Positions 40,849-51,522 of a stretch of DNA of 64,000 nt are shown piece by piece. The DNA is from Bryopsis sp. KO-2023 (lineage: Eukaryota; Chlorophyta; Ulvophyceae; Bryopsidales; Bryopsidaceae), in assembly GCA_030272585.1 (NCBI GenBank), contig BSYQ01000009.1, positions 5,518,001-5,582,000 on the forward strand. Direction: 5' to 3'. Each line of letters begins with the position of its first letter. The stretch's first letter is position 1. The position numbers were made by a program, and so were the translations under genes. The notes under the pieces are model-generated. The model worked only from the letters and a program-made list of their open reading frames with translations. It did not search any database and was not told the origin of the DNA.

Positions 40849-41267
40849 CCTCACGTCAATAGACGGGCTGCGCCAGTTAGGCTGCTGCGTCAGTTCGGGG
40901 GTCTGAGTCCGCCCTGCGCTTAGGACGCTGAACCCCCTCCATACTGGTCCCCTGGTCCTCAGGTCCATCCCCCATATCACTGCCCTCACGATTTCGCCAA
41001 AGGCGTAGAGCCGTACGAAAAATAAACGAGCTGGCTAACGCAATCGTGCCTGTTCTACACCCCTTGCAGCCGAGAGCAATGTAGTTCCACACCCCCAGAT
41101 GACGTTCCACGGTCCAAGCAAGTTTATACTTCAGCAAGTATAAACGGCTGCAAGCTTACTTGCAAGTATAAACCGTGCAAGCTTACACCCTGCAAGCGTA
41201 CACCTCCTGTTCCACACCACAGTACTACAGGGCGACACCCGTGTAACAGGTGCGACACTCCTGAGAA
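40849..41267 (-). mobile_element. LINE 5' end: ORF1 start and repeat-bearing 5' UTR
   Basis: On the minus strand a frame starts MGDGPEDQGTSMEGVQRPKR (ATG at about 40976) and is cut by LINE-A at 40848. Upstream, to the right, are the same 15-bp repeats (41126-41200, CCTGCAAGCTTACAC) found ahead of LINE-D ORF1. It is therefore read as the 5' end of a second LINE of that kind, with a different ORF1 N-terminus. Confidence 0.6.
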
Positions 41268-42217
41268 ACAGAAACAGAAACAGAAATTACATGCTACGAA
41301 GGGCAAATCCGCCCTGTTGCAACCACATACAATGTCTCGGCCATGTCCAAAAGTCCACAGAAGATGAAGTCTCCAATAAAACCCCAATACAATCAACGAG
41401 AGACCCATCACTAGGTTATTAATGTATCAGAAAGTATTGCCAAAAACGTTCCCAAGAAAAAGAAACCTGGAACACCAAGCAACAACCAAAAGGAGAGCGA
41501 AAACCACTGTCAAATGCCCACTACAAACGACCAACAAACGAAATCAAACAAACAAACACAAAACAAACGGATAAAAACCACGTCACGGCTGAGCCTCAAG
41601 CCACTGAGAGCGAAAATCCAACGCCCGACGAAGGTAAACGGCCACCCGATACTGACCCGGCAAATTGAATAAACGACGCAACGAACACCCCGATTCAGCC
41701 ACCACCGATCCCGCACGCAAACCAGAATACAACGGACAAAAGAAAAGAAAATGCCGCTCGTTCTCGGCCGTTCTGTTGCCTTGCGACAAACAATAAGGAC
41801 AAAAGCGCTCGTGCAAAGGCACGTCCCTCCGTTGCAGATCCGCCACATCGATCTCCAAACCGTGCAAACGCGCACGAAAACGCACGCACACCGTCCGCAG
41901 CCCGATGTCTTCGAAAGAAGACAGCGCTCTCGAGTATCCAAACACCGGCTTGAACACGTTGTAAAACGCCACGATACGAGGATGTCCCGAACGAAGACGA
42001 GCCACGATGTCCGCCTTATACGCCGCGGTCCACGACGCAAGGTCCACCTCAGCAGAACCATCGAATCCAGGAGCGAATCGACACACCATGTCCTTGAACA
42101 GGACCCACCAAGAGCGCTGAGAGACCGTGGCCTCCGATTGAAGCCAAACGATCAACTGACGAGCCGGATGGTCCACAGGAAGAGTCATCATACGATTCCA
42201 GAACCGCACCGCGTTCT
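41268..42217 (-). mobile_element. LINE-B copy, 5'-truncated
   Basis: A 950-bp LINE-B with (AAACAG) tail, a slightly changed stem-loop, 3' UTR and RT C-terminal frame (41583-42217, CPYC...HFLFFC). It again lies directly upstream of a LINE 5' UTR. The next 85 bp (42218-42302) match nothing else here. Confidence 0.85.
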
Positions 42218-42302
42218 GTGTTCCGTGCCAACAGTTTTTCCCTCCCCCTCGACAATATCGATATGGAGTATTTCGAGACCCAGTGCGTCCGTCAGAGACT
42301 TT

Positions 42303-42516
42303 GGCAAGGAAACAAGGAAACAAGGATTACAAGTTGCGTAGGGCAAACCGCCCTGTTGCAACGACATACATGAGTGATTCGTGTCCCAACGTTCGAAGCA
42401 AGGCAAAAGCCTCTGAATGTAATCAACTCCTAAATGAACAAAATCTCCTAAAACAAAAAAGTTCCAACGTCTCTGAAACCAGAAATCCCCAATCGAAACT
42501 CAAGAAAGAGCCCAAA
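42303..42516 (-). mobile_element. LINE-A 3' end interrupted by G1
   Basis: Tail, stem-loop and 3' UTR of a LINE-A on the minus strand. The sequence stops at CCCAAA (42516), where the G1 LTR starts, and resumes with CCAAACGTC at 56868-56899. So G1 was inserted here. Confidence 0.8.
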
Positions 42517-43088
42517 TGAAACGGCTGACTTAGTAGGCGAAGATCTAGGCGGAAAACAGAGGTTACAGTCTGAGAGTTCCAGGTAGTCGCGGACTGACTG
42601 GAATGGGGTAGTTACGTGATGCTCAATGAGAGGCTGAAACGTAGTGAAAAGAGTTCGAACCAGGTTCAGTATATTCAGTGTCAACTCTCAGATGGCTGAG
42701 AGTTTGGGTAAAGAGTCGGGAGTCAGACTGGAAGGAGCTTCAGTCTGGGTCCTTAGTCTAGAGGTTATCAAGGGTTATAAAGGGTTAGTCGGAGCTCTGG
42801 CTAGAAGGGCTGAGCTGAGAAATGATAGAGACGTTTTGAGGAGAGCTAGATGATAGCTAGTATTTGTAAGGTTAGGAGATGGGCTGGGAGTTTTCTAGAA
42901 GCTCTGGGCTGAGAGTATAAAAAGGCTGGGGATCGTTGTAAAGAACAAGCTTGTTGAAATAAGATTTCAGTTGTATACTCTCGTGTCTCAGACCTTTCCT
43001 ACAGAACTTCTGGTCGTCTCCCAACGTGTGTGAAGAACGGATTAAGTGGCGGCTGGAAGTATTCAGCCTCGGAAAAGAATCCGTTTCA
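42517..43088 (+). repeat. 5' LTR of G1
   Basis: A 572-bp LTR with perfect 8-bp inverted ends TGAAACGG / CCGTTTCA. A TATAAAAA box lies at 42916-42923. The right edge is fixed by the primer site one base further on. No second copy is in the window, so the ends rest on the inverted repeats and PBS. Confidence 0.85.
42916..42923 (+). promoter_or_regulatory. TATA box in G1 LTR
   Basis: TATAAAAA about 170 bp before the LTR end, consistent with a start for the element transcript within the LTR. Confidence 0.6.
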
Positions 43089-43089
43089 C

Positions 43090-43101
43090 TGGTTTCGGAG
43101 C
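43090..43101 (+). promoter_or_regulatory. Primer binding site for initiator tRNA-Met (G1)
   Basis: TGGTTTCGGAGC, one base after the LTR, is complementary to the 3' end of the tRNA-Met encoded at 60813-60884 plus CCA. Confidence 0.88.
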
Positions 43102-43110
43102 GAGTTATCT

Positions 43111-43341
43111 ATGCCTATAATCAGAGAAGAAGAATACTGGTTTGGCGAAGAAGGAGATCCTAGGTTACTGCTTGTAGACCTCTGGCTGGAAGAGAACCCG
43201 TTGGAAGTTCTGCACATAGGCGAAGACAATAGTGATACTGAAAGCACAGGATCAAGCGAATCGAGAACTGAGACAGAGGCGACAGTTGATCTTCCGCTTA
43301 CCCCTGAAACCCCAACTCAGGAGGAACCCCAACATCAGTGA
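43111..43341 (+). CDS. G1 small ORF a, unknown
   Basis: A 76-residue frame whose ATG lies 9 bp after the primer site (MPIIREEEYWFGEEGDPRLL). The first half is acidic with large hydrophobic residues (LLLVDLWLEENPLEVLHIGE). The second half is low-complexity Ser/Thr/Glu/Pro (TESTGSSESRTETEATVDLP). No domain is recognised. The frame is open back into the LTR, but only non-ATG starts exist there. ORF b starts 13 bp after its stop. Such ORFs ahead of gag are not part of a standard Ty3 layout; an accessory protein is possible, function unknown. Confidence 0.6.
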   Translation: MPIIREEEYWFGEEGDPRLLLVDLWLEENPLEVLHIGEDNSDTESTGSSESRTETEATVDLPLTPETPTQEEPQHQ

Positions 43342-43353
43342 GTTTCGTTGTCT

Positions 43354-43653
43354 ATGGACCCTTGGCTGGCTCACCTTCTCGATCTTTATTACAGAGTAGA
43401 GTGGCAGTATCCCGACGAAGAGTTGGGATTACCGATTGTGCGGAGGGAAGCTAGGAGGAACGAGGTCCAACTAAACTACGAAGAACTCGACCTACTCTGC
43501 TTCCTGAAAGAGCTGGAAGAGCAGGCTGACAAGGAGAATCAGCCAACCCCAACTACCGAGTCACCTCCTGACTTTCCCACTACATCAAGGTTTTACCGCT
43601 ACGACGAGGAGGAACGGAACTCCTTGGCCCTGACATCGCTTTTTCACCAATGA
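43354..43653 (+). CDS. G1 small ORF b, unknown
   Basis: A 99-residue frame (MDPWLAHLLDLYYRVEWQYP). Like ORF a it has an acidic, aromatic N-terminal half (NEVQLNYEELDLLCFLKELE) followed by a Pro/Thr-rich segment (NQPTPTTESPPDFPTTSRF). The similar layout of a and b suggests, but does not prove, a shared origin. Its stop overlaps the start of ORF c as ATGA (43650-43653). No known family is recognised. Confidence 0.6.
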   Translation: MDPWLAHLLDLYYRVEWQYPDEELGLPIVRREARRNEVQLNYEELDLLCFLKELEEQADKENQPTPTTESPPDFPTTSRFYRYDEEERNSLALTSLFHQ

Positions 43654-44009
43654 AAGAGGAGAGGATCCACGAACTAAACGACACCTACCAAGTAAAGTGG
43701 ACGCTCGCGCAGCCGGGAGTACATAACGTACGGGGGCACGAGCAAGAGCCGGTCGTGAACTCAGAGGGGCTGGAAACCCCAACTATCAGACCTCTGGGGT
43801 TGTTTGGCGACAAGTTTCTGCAGCTGACCCAAGAGGAGCGGCAGATCGTGAGGACGTGCACCGGAGATCCGGAGAGGAAGAGGGTTCCAGACACCCTCGT
43901 AAATCAGGAAGGAGAGTCAGTGGAGCTCCTTGATCGGAAAAGGCAGTCGAAGAAAGTTAGGGTATCCGAATTTACCTATCCGCGGAATACCCTAACCGAG
44001 GATCTTTGA
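43650..44009 (+). CDS. G1 small ORF c, unknown
   Basis: A 119-residue frame starting MKEERIHELNDTYQVKWTLA. Its ATG overlaps the ORF b stop by the sequence ATGA. It contains GLFGDKFLQLTQEERQIVRT and a basic stretch (LLDRKRQSKKVRVSEFTYP). Gag begins 7 bp after its TGA. Not recognised. The tight packing of a, b, c, gag and pol argues that all are read from one transcript by termination-reinitiation or a similar means. Confidence 0.6.
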   Translation: MKEERIHELNDTYQVKWTLAQPGVHNVRGHEQEPVVNSEGLETPTIRPLGLFGDKFLQLTQEERQIVRTCTGDPERKRVPDTLVNQEGESVELLDRKRQSKKVRVSEFTYPRNTLTEDL

Positions 44010-44016
44010 GGCTGAG

Positions 44017-45012
44017 ATGGAGCAACAGGTGGCTGAGTTGAGGGCGGCGTATGAGGAGGTGATGGGAAGGTTGAACCGAGTGCAAGGCGTGGTCGAAGAA
44101 GTACCGGGAATGCTGAGCACGGCGGTCAATGAGGCTGTGGGAAGCTCCATTCTGGAGCAACTAACCGACAAGGTGGGAACAGCAATCGGGGCGGCAACTG
44201 CAGCACAGGCTGGAACGGCGGCTGGAAGTGGTGGTCGAGGTAATGACCTGAGAAGCAAGCCAGCCCGACCTGATCTGTGGGGAGGCAGGCAGAATGACCC
44301 TCCTATCCAGGATTGGTTGTTCAGCCTCCGAGTGCATTTTGACGCCACCCACGTCGAAGATGGAGTCTCGAAACTCCGCCTGGCAGGATCTCTACTGAGA
44401 GGGCCAGCCGCGACATGGTGGAGGACAAGAGTGGAGGAGTCGGAGACTGATGGAGGCCGACCTTTGCCGACGTATGAGGACTTCTGTGAGGAGCTGAAAA
44501 ACCAGTTCGGGGAACCACATTTTTTGCGCCGCACACGGACAGAATGGGCGAATTTACGCCAAGGCGGAATGTCTGTGCGGGAATACACGCATCGCTTTAG
44601 GCAGCTGATGTTGTATATTTCCGACGCATCAGAGGGCGAAAAAATACACAGGTTCGTCGATGGTTTGCGAGGGAGGGTTGGTATCGAGACCGACCTCCAA
44701 AACCCCAAGACCTTGGATGAAGCTATTCGAGTGGCGGAAAGGTGGGGAGGAGCTCAATCCGGGAGTTCGATCTTGAATCGAGATCGCGGCGGCGGCGGCG
44801 GCAGCGGCGGCGGCGGAAATCGCAGATCGGATCACATGGAATTGGACTACGTCGGAAGAAAGCGACAACAGAGACAGCAGAGACAGCGAGGTGATAAAGA
44901 GAAAGAAAGAAATAAGCCAGTCTGGAAGAAAGAAAAAGCAGACGGAGAGGTGAAGTGTTACAAATGTGGGCGTCGAGGGCATTACGCTCGAGACTGCCCC
45001 TCGCGAAAATGA
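44017..45012 (+). CDS. gag: G1 Gag polyprotein
   Basis: A 331-residue Gag, forming the particle of the retrotransposon. An N-terminal coiled coil (VAELRAAYEEVMGRLNRVQG) is followed by the capsid-type retrotransposon Gag domain (GGRQNDPPIQDWLFSLRVHF, LRGPAATWWRTR, YTHRFRQLMLYI). Next come a Gly-rich hinge (GGGGGSGGGG, about 255), a basic segment, and a CCHC zinc knuckle (CYKCGRRGHYARDC) at the C-terminus. The stop overlaps the pol start as ATGA (45009-45012). Length and order are normal for a Ty3-type Gag. The frame is intact. Confidence 0.88.
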   Translation: MEQQVAELRAAYEEVMGRLNRVQGVVEEVPGMLSTAVNEAVGSSILEQLTDKVGTAIGAATAAQAGTAAGSGGRGNDLRSKPARPDLWGGRQNDPPIQDWLFSLRVHFDATHVEDGVSKLRLAGSLLRGPAATWWRTRVEESETDGGRPLPTYEDFCEELKNQFGEPHFLRRTRTEWANLRQGGMSVREYTHRFRQLMLYISDASEGEKIHRFVDGLRGRVGIETDLQNPKTLDEAIRVAERWGGAQSGSSILNRDRGGGGGSGGGGNRRSDHMELDYVGRKRQQRQQRQRGDKEKERNKPVWKKEKADGEVKCYKCGRRGHYARDCPSRK

Positions 45013-45900
45013 GTATGTTAGGTAAACTCGCAGGGTGTGAAGTTAAGGGGAAGCCTGCGAGCAGAGATAGGACTTGGGCCAAATTTTTGGTCCGGCTACG
45101 GTCCGGTCCGGTTACGGTCGGTTTACGGTTCCGTATTACGGCCGTAACTCCGTACCGTAACCGGAGTAATATGTTGTTTTTACGGTACGGAACAGGTACG
45201 GTATAGCTACGGTAGCCCCTAAATCATCGTGAAGTAGTGTGGTTCAGTGCTAAAGCGTTAGGCTGTAGTCTGTAAGGTCGTGGGTTCGAATCCCCTTGGG
45301 TTCCTTTGGGTTCTCGGGACCCTGCGGGGGTTACTATTTACGGTTTACGGTTGGTACGGTGGTTACGGTCGGTACGGTCCGGTACCGGAGCAGTACGGAG
45401 TGGTACGGTGGTCCGGTTCCGAGCACGAAAACCACTCCGGTCCGGACCGTAACTACCGTAACCGTAAGTGACCGGAGTGGGGTTACGGTACGGTTTACGG
45501 TACCGTAACCGGAAAGTCCTATCTCTGCCTGCGAGCTCGAGGAATTCTAGGAGTTCGAGGGATTTTTCGTTGGAAGAAACCTCCAAGGAACCGACTAGAC
45601 CTGATAACCAAGATAACCTAGAAGTCCATTCATTTGATGGGACAGATTTAGACATGACTAAGTTCGGATTTCTAGCAGTGGCTGAAACTGATAACCGAAC
45701 TAGACAACTGATTACTGTGAAAGGGGAAATCTCAGGTTTTGCAGCTGAGATATTAATAGACTGTGGAGCAACTGATTGCTTTTTGGCTCGAAAATTTTGC
45801 GAGAAAAATAAACTGGAATTAGAAGAACAAGAAGAAAAAGTTAGCCTGGCTGGGGGAAGTACCTTAGAATCTAAGGAAAAGAACCCATGCAGATCCCCAC
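45009..45900 (+). pseudogene. G1 pol, protease part
   Basis: Pol begins at the ATG overlapping the gag stop (-1 frame). After a linker it contains a retroviral-type aspartic protease with ILIDCGATDCFLARKF. The active site is Asp-Cys-Gly where Asp-Ser/Thr-Gly is usual. A MITE-1 copy (45062-45527, plus 8-bp duplication) is inserted 53 bp into the frame and brings stops. The frame then ends at the LARD border (45900). RT, RNase H and most of integrase are absent. Confidence 0.82.
45062..45527 (+). mobile_element. MITE-1 copy 2 (hAT-type, tRNA-like core)
   Basis: 466 bp, same 14-bp inverted ends as copy 1, flanked by the 8-bp duplication CCTGCGAG (45054-45061 and 45528-45535). Almost identical to copy 1. 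The tRNA-like core is at about 45232-45307 with a perfect B box GGTTCGAATCC. Confidence 0.92.
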
Positions 45901-47013
45901 TGTAACGACTCTGCCCTGCAGATCGCTTTTTCTGCTTCAATACACTGAAGACTGCGACCCTGCCGGTCTGCCAGTCTGAACTGCCGTTCTATTGAACGAC
46001 CATGGGAGAGACACTTGAACCTAGCAAGGTTCAAGGGCGATGTCAGGTTCCTAACTAAGGTTACAAGAATGTCCAAACCCCAACAACTTATACCGTTTCT
46101 TCCAACCCTGATCAGAGATAGGACTTTACGGTTACGGTCACCGTAACCGGACCGTAACCACCGTAACCGGACCGTAACCGGAGTACAATTTTCGTCAGAA
46201 AATCGTACTTTTACGGCCGTAACCGTAGCACCGTACCACACCGTACCGCTCCGTACCGGACCGTAACGACCGTAACGGCCGTAACAACCGTAAACCGTAG
46301 AAAGTGACCCCCGCAGGGTCCCGCGATTCCAAAGGAACCCAAGGGGATTCGAACCCGCGACCCTACTGACTGCAGCCTAACGCTTTACCACTGAACCACG
46401 CTACTTCACGGTGATTTAGGGCCTACCGTAGTTATACCGTACCTGTTCCGTACCGTAAAAACAACATATTACTCCGGTTACGGTACGGAGTTACGGCCGT
46501 AGTACGGTGACCGTAACCCGACCGTAACCGGACCGGACCGGAGTCGGACCAAAAATTTGGCCCAAGTCCTATCTCTGACCCTGATCCAAACTGATCCTAA
46601 GCCATAACATCAGTCTGCATCAGTGTTGCAGACCATCAAACTACCAAGTCCCTTTCAGCCCCCTTTCATGACATGCAGCCTCAGACACCTTGCACGGTAC
46701 TGCGGTCCTGAGTCTGCCACCTAAGACCTTCTAGAACTTTGTGCCTGCCAGCTCTGCAGCCCACGTTCTGCAGCGCTGTCAGCACCTGTCTGTCGTCAGC
46801 AAACCTGCCCGCCCGACTACTCTGCCACTTCGTCAGTCTGTCAATCTGCTGACTGCCAGCCTATTAGTTTGCAGGTCTAAAGGACCTGAACCATTCCTGC
46901 TTCTGCTGAATCATAGCAGTTAACCTGCAGCTCTAATCTGTCAGCCCAATCACTGCCAGTCTGCAAGCCTGCAGGTCTGCCTGAATCTCCTTTGATTCTG
47001 CCGAACCCTTACA
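45901..47013 (-). repeat. LARD 3' LTR, with MITE-1 inside
   Basis: Ends TGTAA and TTACA. Without the MITE and its duplication it is 640 bp, and it differs from the right LTR by only scattered bases. The right LTR shows the MITE target site empty (ACCCTGAT at about 55560-55567). Confidence 0.92.
46113..46577 (-). mobile_element. MITE-1 copy 3 (hAT-type, tRNA-like core)
   Basis: 465 bp inside the LARD LTR, flanked by ACCCTGAT (46105-46112 and 46578-46585). The tRNA-like core is on the minus strand (about 46333-46410) and has both a consensus A box (TGGTTCAGTGG) and B box. With copy 4 it forms a subfamily with a different right half. Confidence 0.93.
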
Positions 47014-47024
47014 TTCCTCCCCAT
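47014..47024 (-). promoter_or_regulatory. LARD polypurine tract
   Basis: On the minus strand ATGGGGAGGAA immediately precedes the 3' LTR, the expected position of the plus-strand primer. Confidence 0.8.
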
Positions 47025-50000
47025 CTAGTTGGCAGTAGTCCCTTACTGCCCTAAGAGAACGATAACAACCTTGTCCCTTGGATTTCAAACACCCAAAGAA
47101 ACTTCTGCCTCAAAGTTCAGTTTGAAAAGTTGCTATCCCATCTTGCCAACTGCCAAACACCTTTTGGAAGGACTGACCACTGAAAATATCTTTTCGAAAA
47201 ATTGCAAAATAAAGTATAGCCTCTTTCTCAACATTCTGATGTATACCTTTGAATTGCCTAGCAAACTGCTCAGAAAAATCCCAACAACACAAACAAGAAA
47301 ACCGAACGAACTTCTCTTTCGGAATTGTAATGTGCTACTGAACAAAATTCAATTCCTTTCTGCAGTCTGTAAACTCCATAGATTTTCATATCGACTATCA
47401 GAAAATCTAACAGAAAAATAACAAAAATCTGCTGCAGCTTTTAGAGGCTCAGCAATTCACCCTTCTGCCTTCTTTACGATATGAATGTTGCTATTCAGAA
47501 ATATCATTTGCCAATGATGAAAGAAAGACACCAAATATTTTGCAACTACCGAAACTTCTGAAACTTCATAGTGTCCCATAATTTCCAACTCAACAATTGC
47601 ATATTGAAAACCTGCAAACTGCCACCACTGTCTGCAAATTATCTCTGCAACTATTGCCACAGTCTGCAACCCTGCAAACTGGTACTACCACAATCCAGAA
47701 CTCTACAAACTGTTGCTGCCAAAATTTGCAACTCAGCAAAATACCACTTTCACAATATGCAAACTGTCTTGGAGTAAAGAAGAAGGTTGAATGACTGAAG
47801 TTCTGTCTCCCAAAAGAAGTTTCCAACCTTTTGAAAACCAAGAGATCACCAGTCACTCCAGCAGCTCCTCAGAGTTGAAGCTCCTTGCTGCATAGTGAGC
47901 TGCCACATGTCTCCACCAAGTTAGCCTTCCGCATAGCAATGAAAAGCGAGCGATAGGATCTTGCAACAACAAGTCTCCAGATGTTCTTCAATGAAGAAGT
48001 GAGCTTGCTCATCAATTTTTACTGAAGCATGCTCCCTCCTGTTCCTGAGTTACGAATGCTCAGAGTACCTACAAATTGATTGCATTAATTGTTTCCGAAT
48101 TCCTCTACGTCTTCCCCGGTTTCCCATGTTGAATCTATACAAATCAGAATATATGAAAACCCAGAAATTCCACTTGGCCTATCCTGACTTAATGAAATCA
48201 ACCCTTTCTTTCAACCAGCAAGACTTCACTCAGTGATATTTCCTTTTTCTTTTCAACTCTGCTACTCAAATAAATATCCAACAACTGAGTGCTGAAAGAA
48301 TCCATACCAATGTACCCTCTGAAATTCAGTAACCTCAAGTGAGCACCAATCCAACTGATTCAATCAATGGTCCTGCAAACTTCTGTAAATTCCAAACCAA
48401 CTACATCCACAGCAAAATATGTGTCATGCACCAAAATATTTCAGTCCACCAGAAACACCCTTGCTAGACTGCAAATGTCTTAATTCTGCATTGTCCCAAA
48501 GTAGGGAACTATGCCTAGTTGCTTAATCCACTCTGCAAGAATAGTAGAACTGAAAACACATATTTACTGACCACCAAGATATTGCAAACACTATCCATCA
48601 ATTCCCATCAGCTCTGAAAGAGTACTACTAACAACCTCTTCCTTTCCTTAGAACCTTGATGAAGATGTGTGTCTCTTTGCAACACCTACTGAAATAAATG
48701 CAAGTTTGGAAAAACAAAAATGAAACGCATCGGTTCAACCGAGGCCCCCTCCCCATCTGAAATGGAGCTTGTCCTCAAGCAAAACCATGCAACCATGCAA
48801 AACCATATCACTGTACCAGCTACAGAAAGTTGAGCTGTTCGGAGCAGCCAAATGACCCCAAACAACTGGACAAACTACTGCATAAAACAAGCCTGAAAAA
48901 CTGAAGGCCTGAATTTGTTCTGCCAAAGTCAGAAAAATCTGCTGCCCCAGATTGTAACCAAATGTTCAATTCTCAACCTTTCTGATATAAAAATATACAC
49001 CAACTATGCCACCAAAGATCAAAGCTATTTCTGATTCATTTATCAGGAAATAAATAGAAAATAAAGAAAACACAGAAAATTTTGCAGCCCTGCCAAGTGT
49101 CCCTGCAGCTAACAGGTTTTGTACCTGCAATGTACCAACTGCCCATAACATTGCCAGTTCTGCCTGCAAAAATTTTCACAGTCCCTTATGTTTCTTTGTA
49201 TGTAAAGCTGAACCTGACCATCAAATGTCATAACCTTCAGCTCCTGATCTTTGACATCATGCTATTCATGCATCAAGTTCAAACACTAGCCCATTGTTTA
49301 CTAGTACATCGTCATGAAATAAAAGAGTTGCCAACTCATGCTACTTCATGTCTAACCACTGCAAACAAACTCAAGAAGAAATCCACCTGAAAATCTGAAT
49401 CCTGAATGAAAGTCCGAGATAACCTTTCTTTTCTTTTCTCTAACTCTGCTGATTTCCACTGATTCAAACACCAAATCAGAGATAGATCTTCAGAAACTGA
49501 AAATCCTTTTGCTTTTCCTTCTGAGCTTTATATTTCTCACAATAATATTTGAACTACCGCTGGTCCATGTATATTTAGACTTCTCAAAGAAATCAGAAAT
49601 ATAGACTTCACCCCTGATTTTCTTTCTTGATCTCCTGAAAATCTGCAGCTCAAACCAGATCTAATGTATCGAATCAAAATAAAGCATTTTCCAGATTTCA
49701 GTCACTGTCAATTAAGTCCAAAAGTGACTGCAACAATACCAACTTCTGTCACTGAAAATTGCTATCTCTGATGCACTTTGGCACAATCATAAGTTTTCTA
49801 GGGAACCCTGAATGTCCCTCAGAAATGTTTCAGCCCAACAACAAGTCTATGGCCCTGTAAAATAGAAATCAGGGTCCTCCTTTCAAGCAAAAACTGCAAC
49901 TCCATCTGCAGTCTGAAATAGAGCCCAAATCTCTCATTTTCAAGCCCTTCAAATGTTGTAATTCTGCCACTGATTTGCCAAACTAATTTCCATATTCAAA

Positions 50001-51522
50001 ACTGAAATGAAAGCTCTTCTGTAGGTTTCTGTATCTGCACACTTTAATTAGCCATACTCAAGTGGCGACAAATACTAACACCACGAAGATAAATCTCACA
50101 ATGCATCAGATATTTTTCTCTAAACCAATACTCTGATCCTCTTTCCTCTAGAGCTGAGGTCTCTTCTCACTCTGCAACTCCTAGAAAAGATCATTGTATT
50201 TTCCTTCGACTCAACTACATTCCTTCATCAATCTGAAAAGGTGATATCAGATGCAGTTCACATGTTACTGCATCCACTGAAAATTGCTCTAGCCAATTTC
50301 AGAACCCCAGCTAGCTTCTAGTTATAGGCAAGATGTAGATATTCCAATTCTGCATCCCTACCTATCGATATACGATTTTCTCCACGTCACGAAATCACCG
50401 ACAATAAAAATTCAGTTCCTTCTCAAAACATCAATCGCACGCCGTACACAATCTGCCTGGCATGTATTCTCATTTCAGCCGCACGCCGCACACGGCCTGC
50501 CTGGCATGTACACTTCACTTCCATAGAACGAAGTTTGGACTATGTCCTTGAAAGTAGACTTCATTAGGTCTACCCAGCCCATAACTTCTCGCTCACCAAA
50601 TCAAGTCTGATGTGCCTGCAGAACACCATCAGAATCGACATACACTGAAAAATCATGCAGGTCAGGTGCGACCCCACATGGCCCTACACCCCCTGCCTCC
50701 GAGACCTGAGAGGTGGTGGCTCCACTCGGCCGACCAGCCTCCTCATTCCCTGAAACCTCCTTCAAAATTCCAGCAGATGCTGCTGCCCCTGCGGCAACAC
50801 CCACTAATTCATCCACTGACCTACTCGCGAGAGACTCTGCCCCCATCAGAGTACCCGCCAATTCATCCACTGACCTACTTGCGAGAGACTTTGCCTCCAT
50901 AAGAGTGCTCGCCAATTCATCCACTGACCTACTTGCGAGAGACTCTGCCTCCATCAGAGTGCCCGCCAATTCATCCACTGACCTACTTGCGAGAGACTCT
51001 GCCTCCATCAGAGTGCCCGCCAATTCGTTAACTGCGCAGTCTGCAAGTCCCCTGGGGGACCGTCCCCCTCGTCGCCTAGCGGGCCACCTGCAGCACTGCT
51101 CACCTTCTCCTCAAGGTCTCCAGAATTTCCTGCACCAGTGTGCCTGCCTGGACCACCACCTGCAGAAATTCCATCCACCAGACTTACTTCTCCGTGTTGC
51201 GGCTGCACCGGCACTCCAACTACGGAATGGACTCCGCGCCCATAGGCTACCCTCCCCTGAGGTAACACCCTGTGTGAGTGGCTACGCCGGCCTTCTCACA
51301 CTCCACTTCTGTCCACCTTCGCCTCTTTTGTCACTCCTGCAAGTCCTCCCTGGACTTCCATCCCTTCAAAACTTGGGGCAACCTCTGCTGCCCTACATGA
51401 GTGTGACTCCACACATGCACTACCCCTTCAGATGTAGCTACACATGGCTTCCATCTGCAAGAAATACCTGCAAGTCTTGCTCTCCTTTTCTCACTTCACA
51501 ACCCATAAGCACCACCTGGTGC
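47025..51522 (-). other. LARD internal region, 3' part
   Basis: AT-rich, with no RT, integrase or host gene. Short phrases such as CTGCAAACTG and CTGCCACTG recur between 47560 and 47780. The one open stretch of interest is at 50601-51023. Confidence 0.6.
50601..51023 (-). CDS. LARD ORF with 20-residue tandem repeats
   Basis: A 140-codon frame in the same orientation as the LARD. It begins with four copies of a 20-residue repeat (ELAGTLMEAESLASRSVD core), encoded by 60-bp DNA repeats, and continues into a Gly/Ala-rich part and a C-terminus DFSVYVDSDGVLQAHQT. The repeat is acidic and helical in appearance. No family is recognised. The frame could be an expressed leftover of an ancestral gag-like gene or an accident of the 60-bp repeat, whose period is a multiple of three. 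Confidence 0.4.
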   Translation of the reverse strand: MAGTLMEAESLASRSVDELAGTLMEAESLASRSVDELASTLMEAKSLASRSVDELAGTLMGAESLASRSVDELVGVAAGAAASAGILKEVSGNEEAGRPSGATTSQVSEAGGVGPCGVAPDLHDFSVYVDSDGVLQAHQT

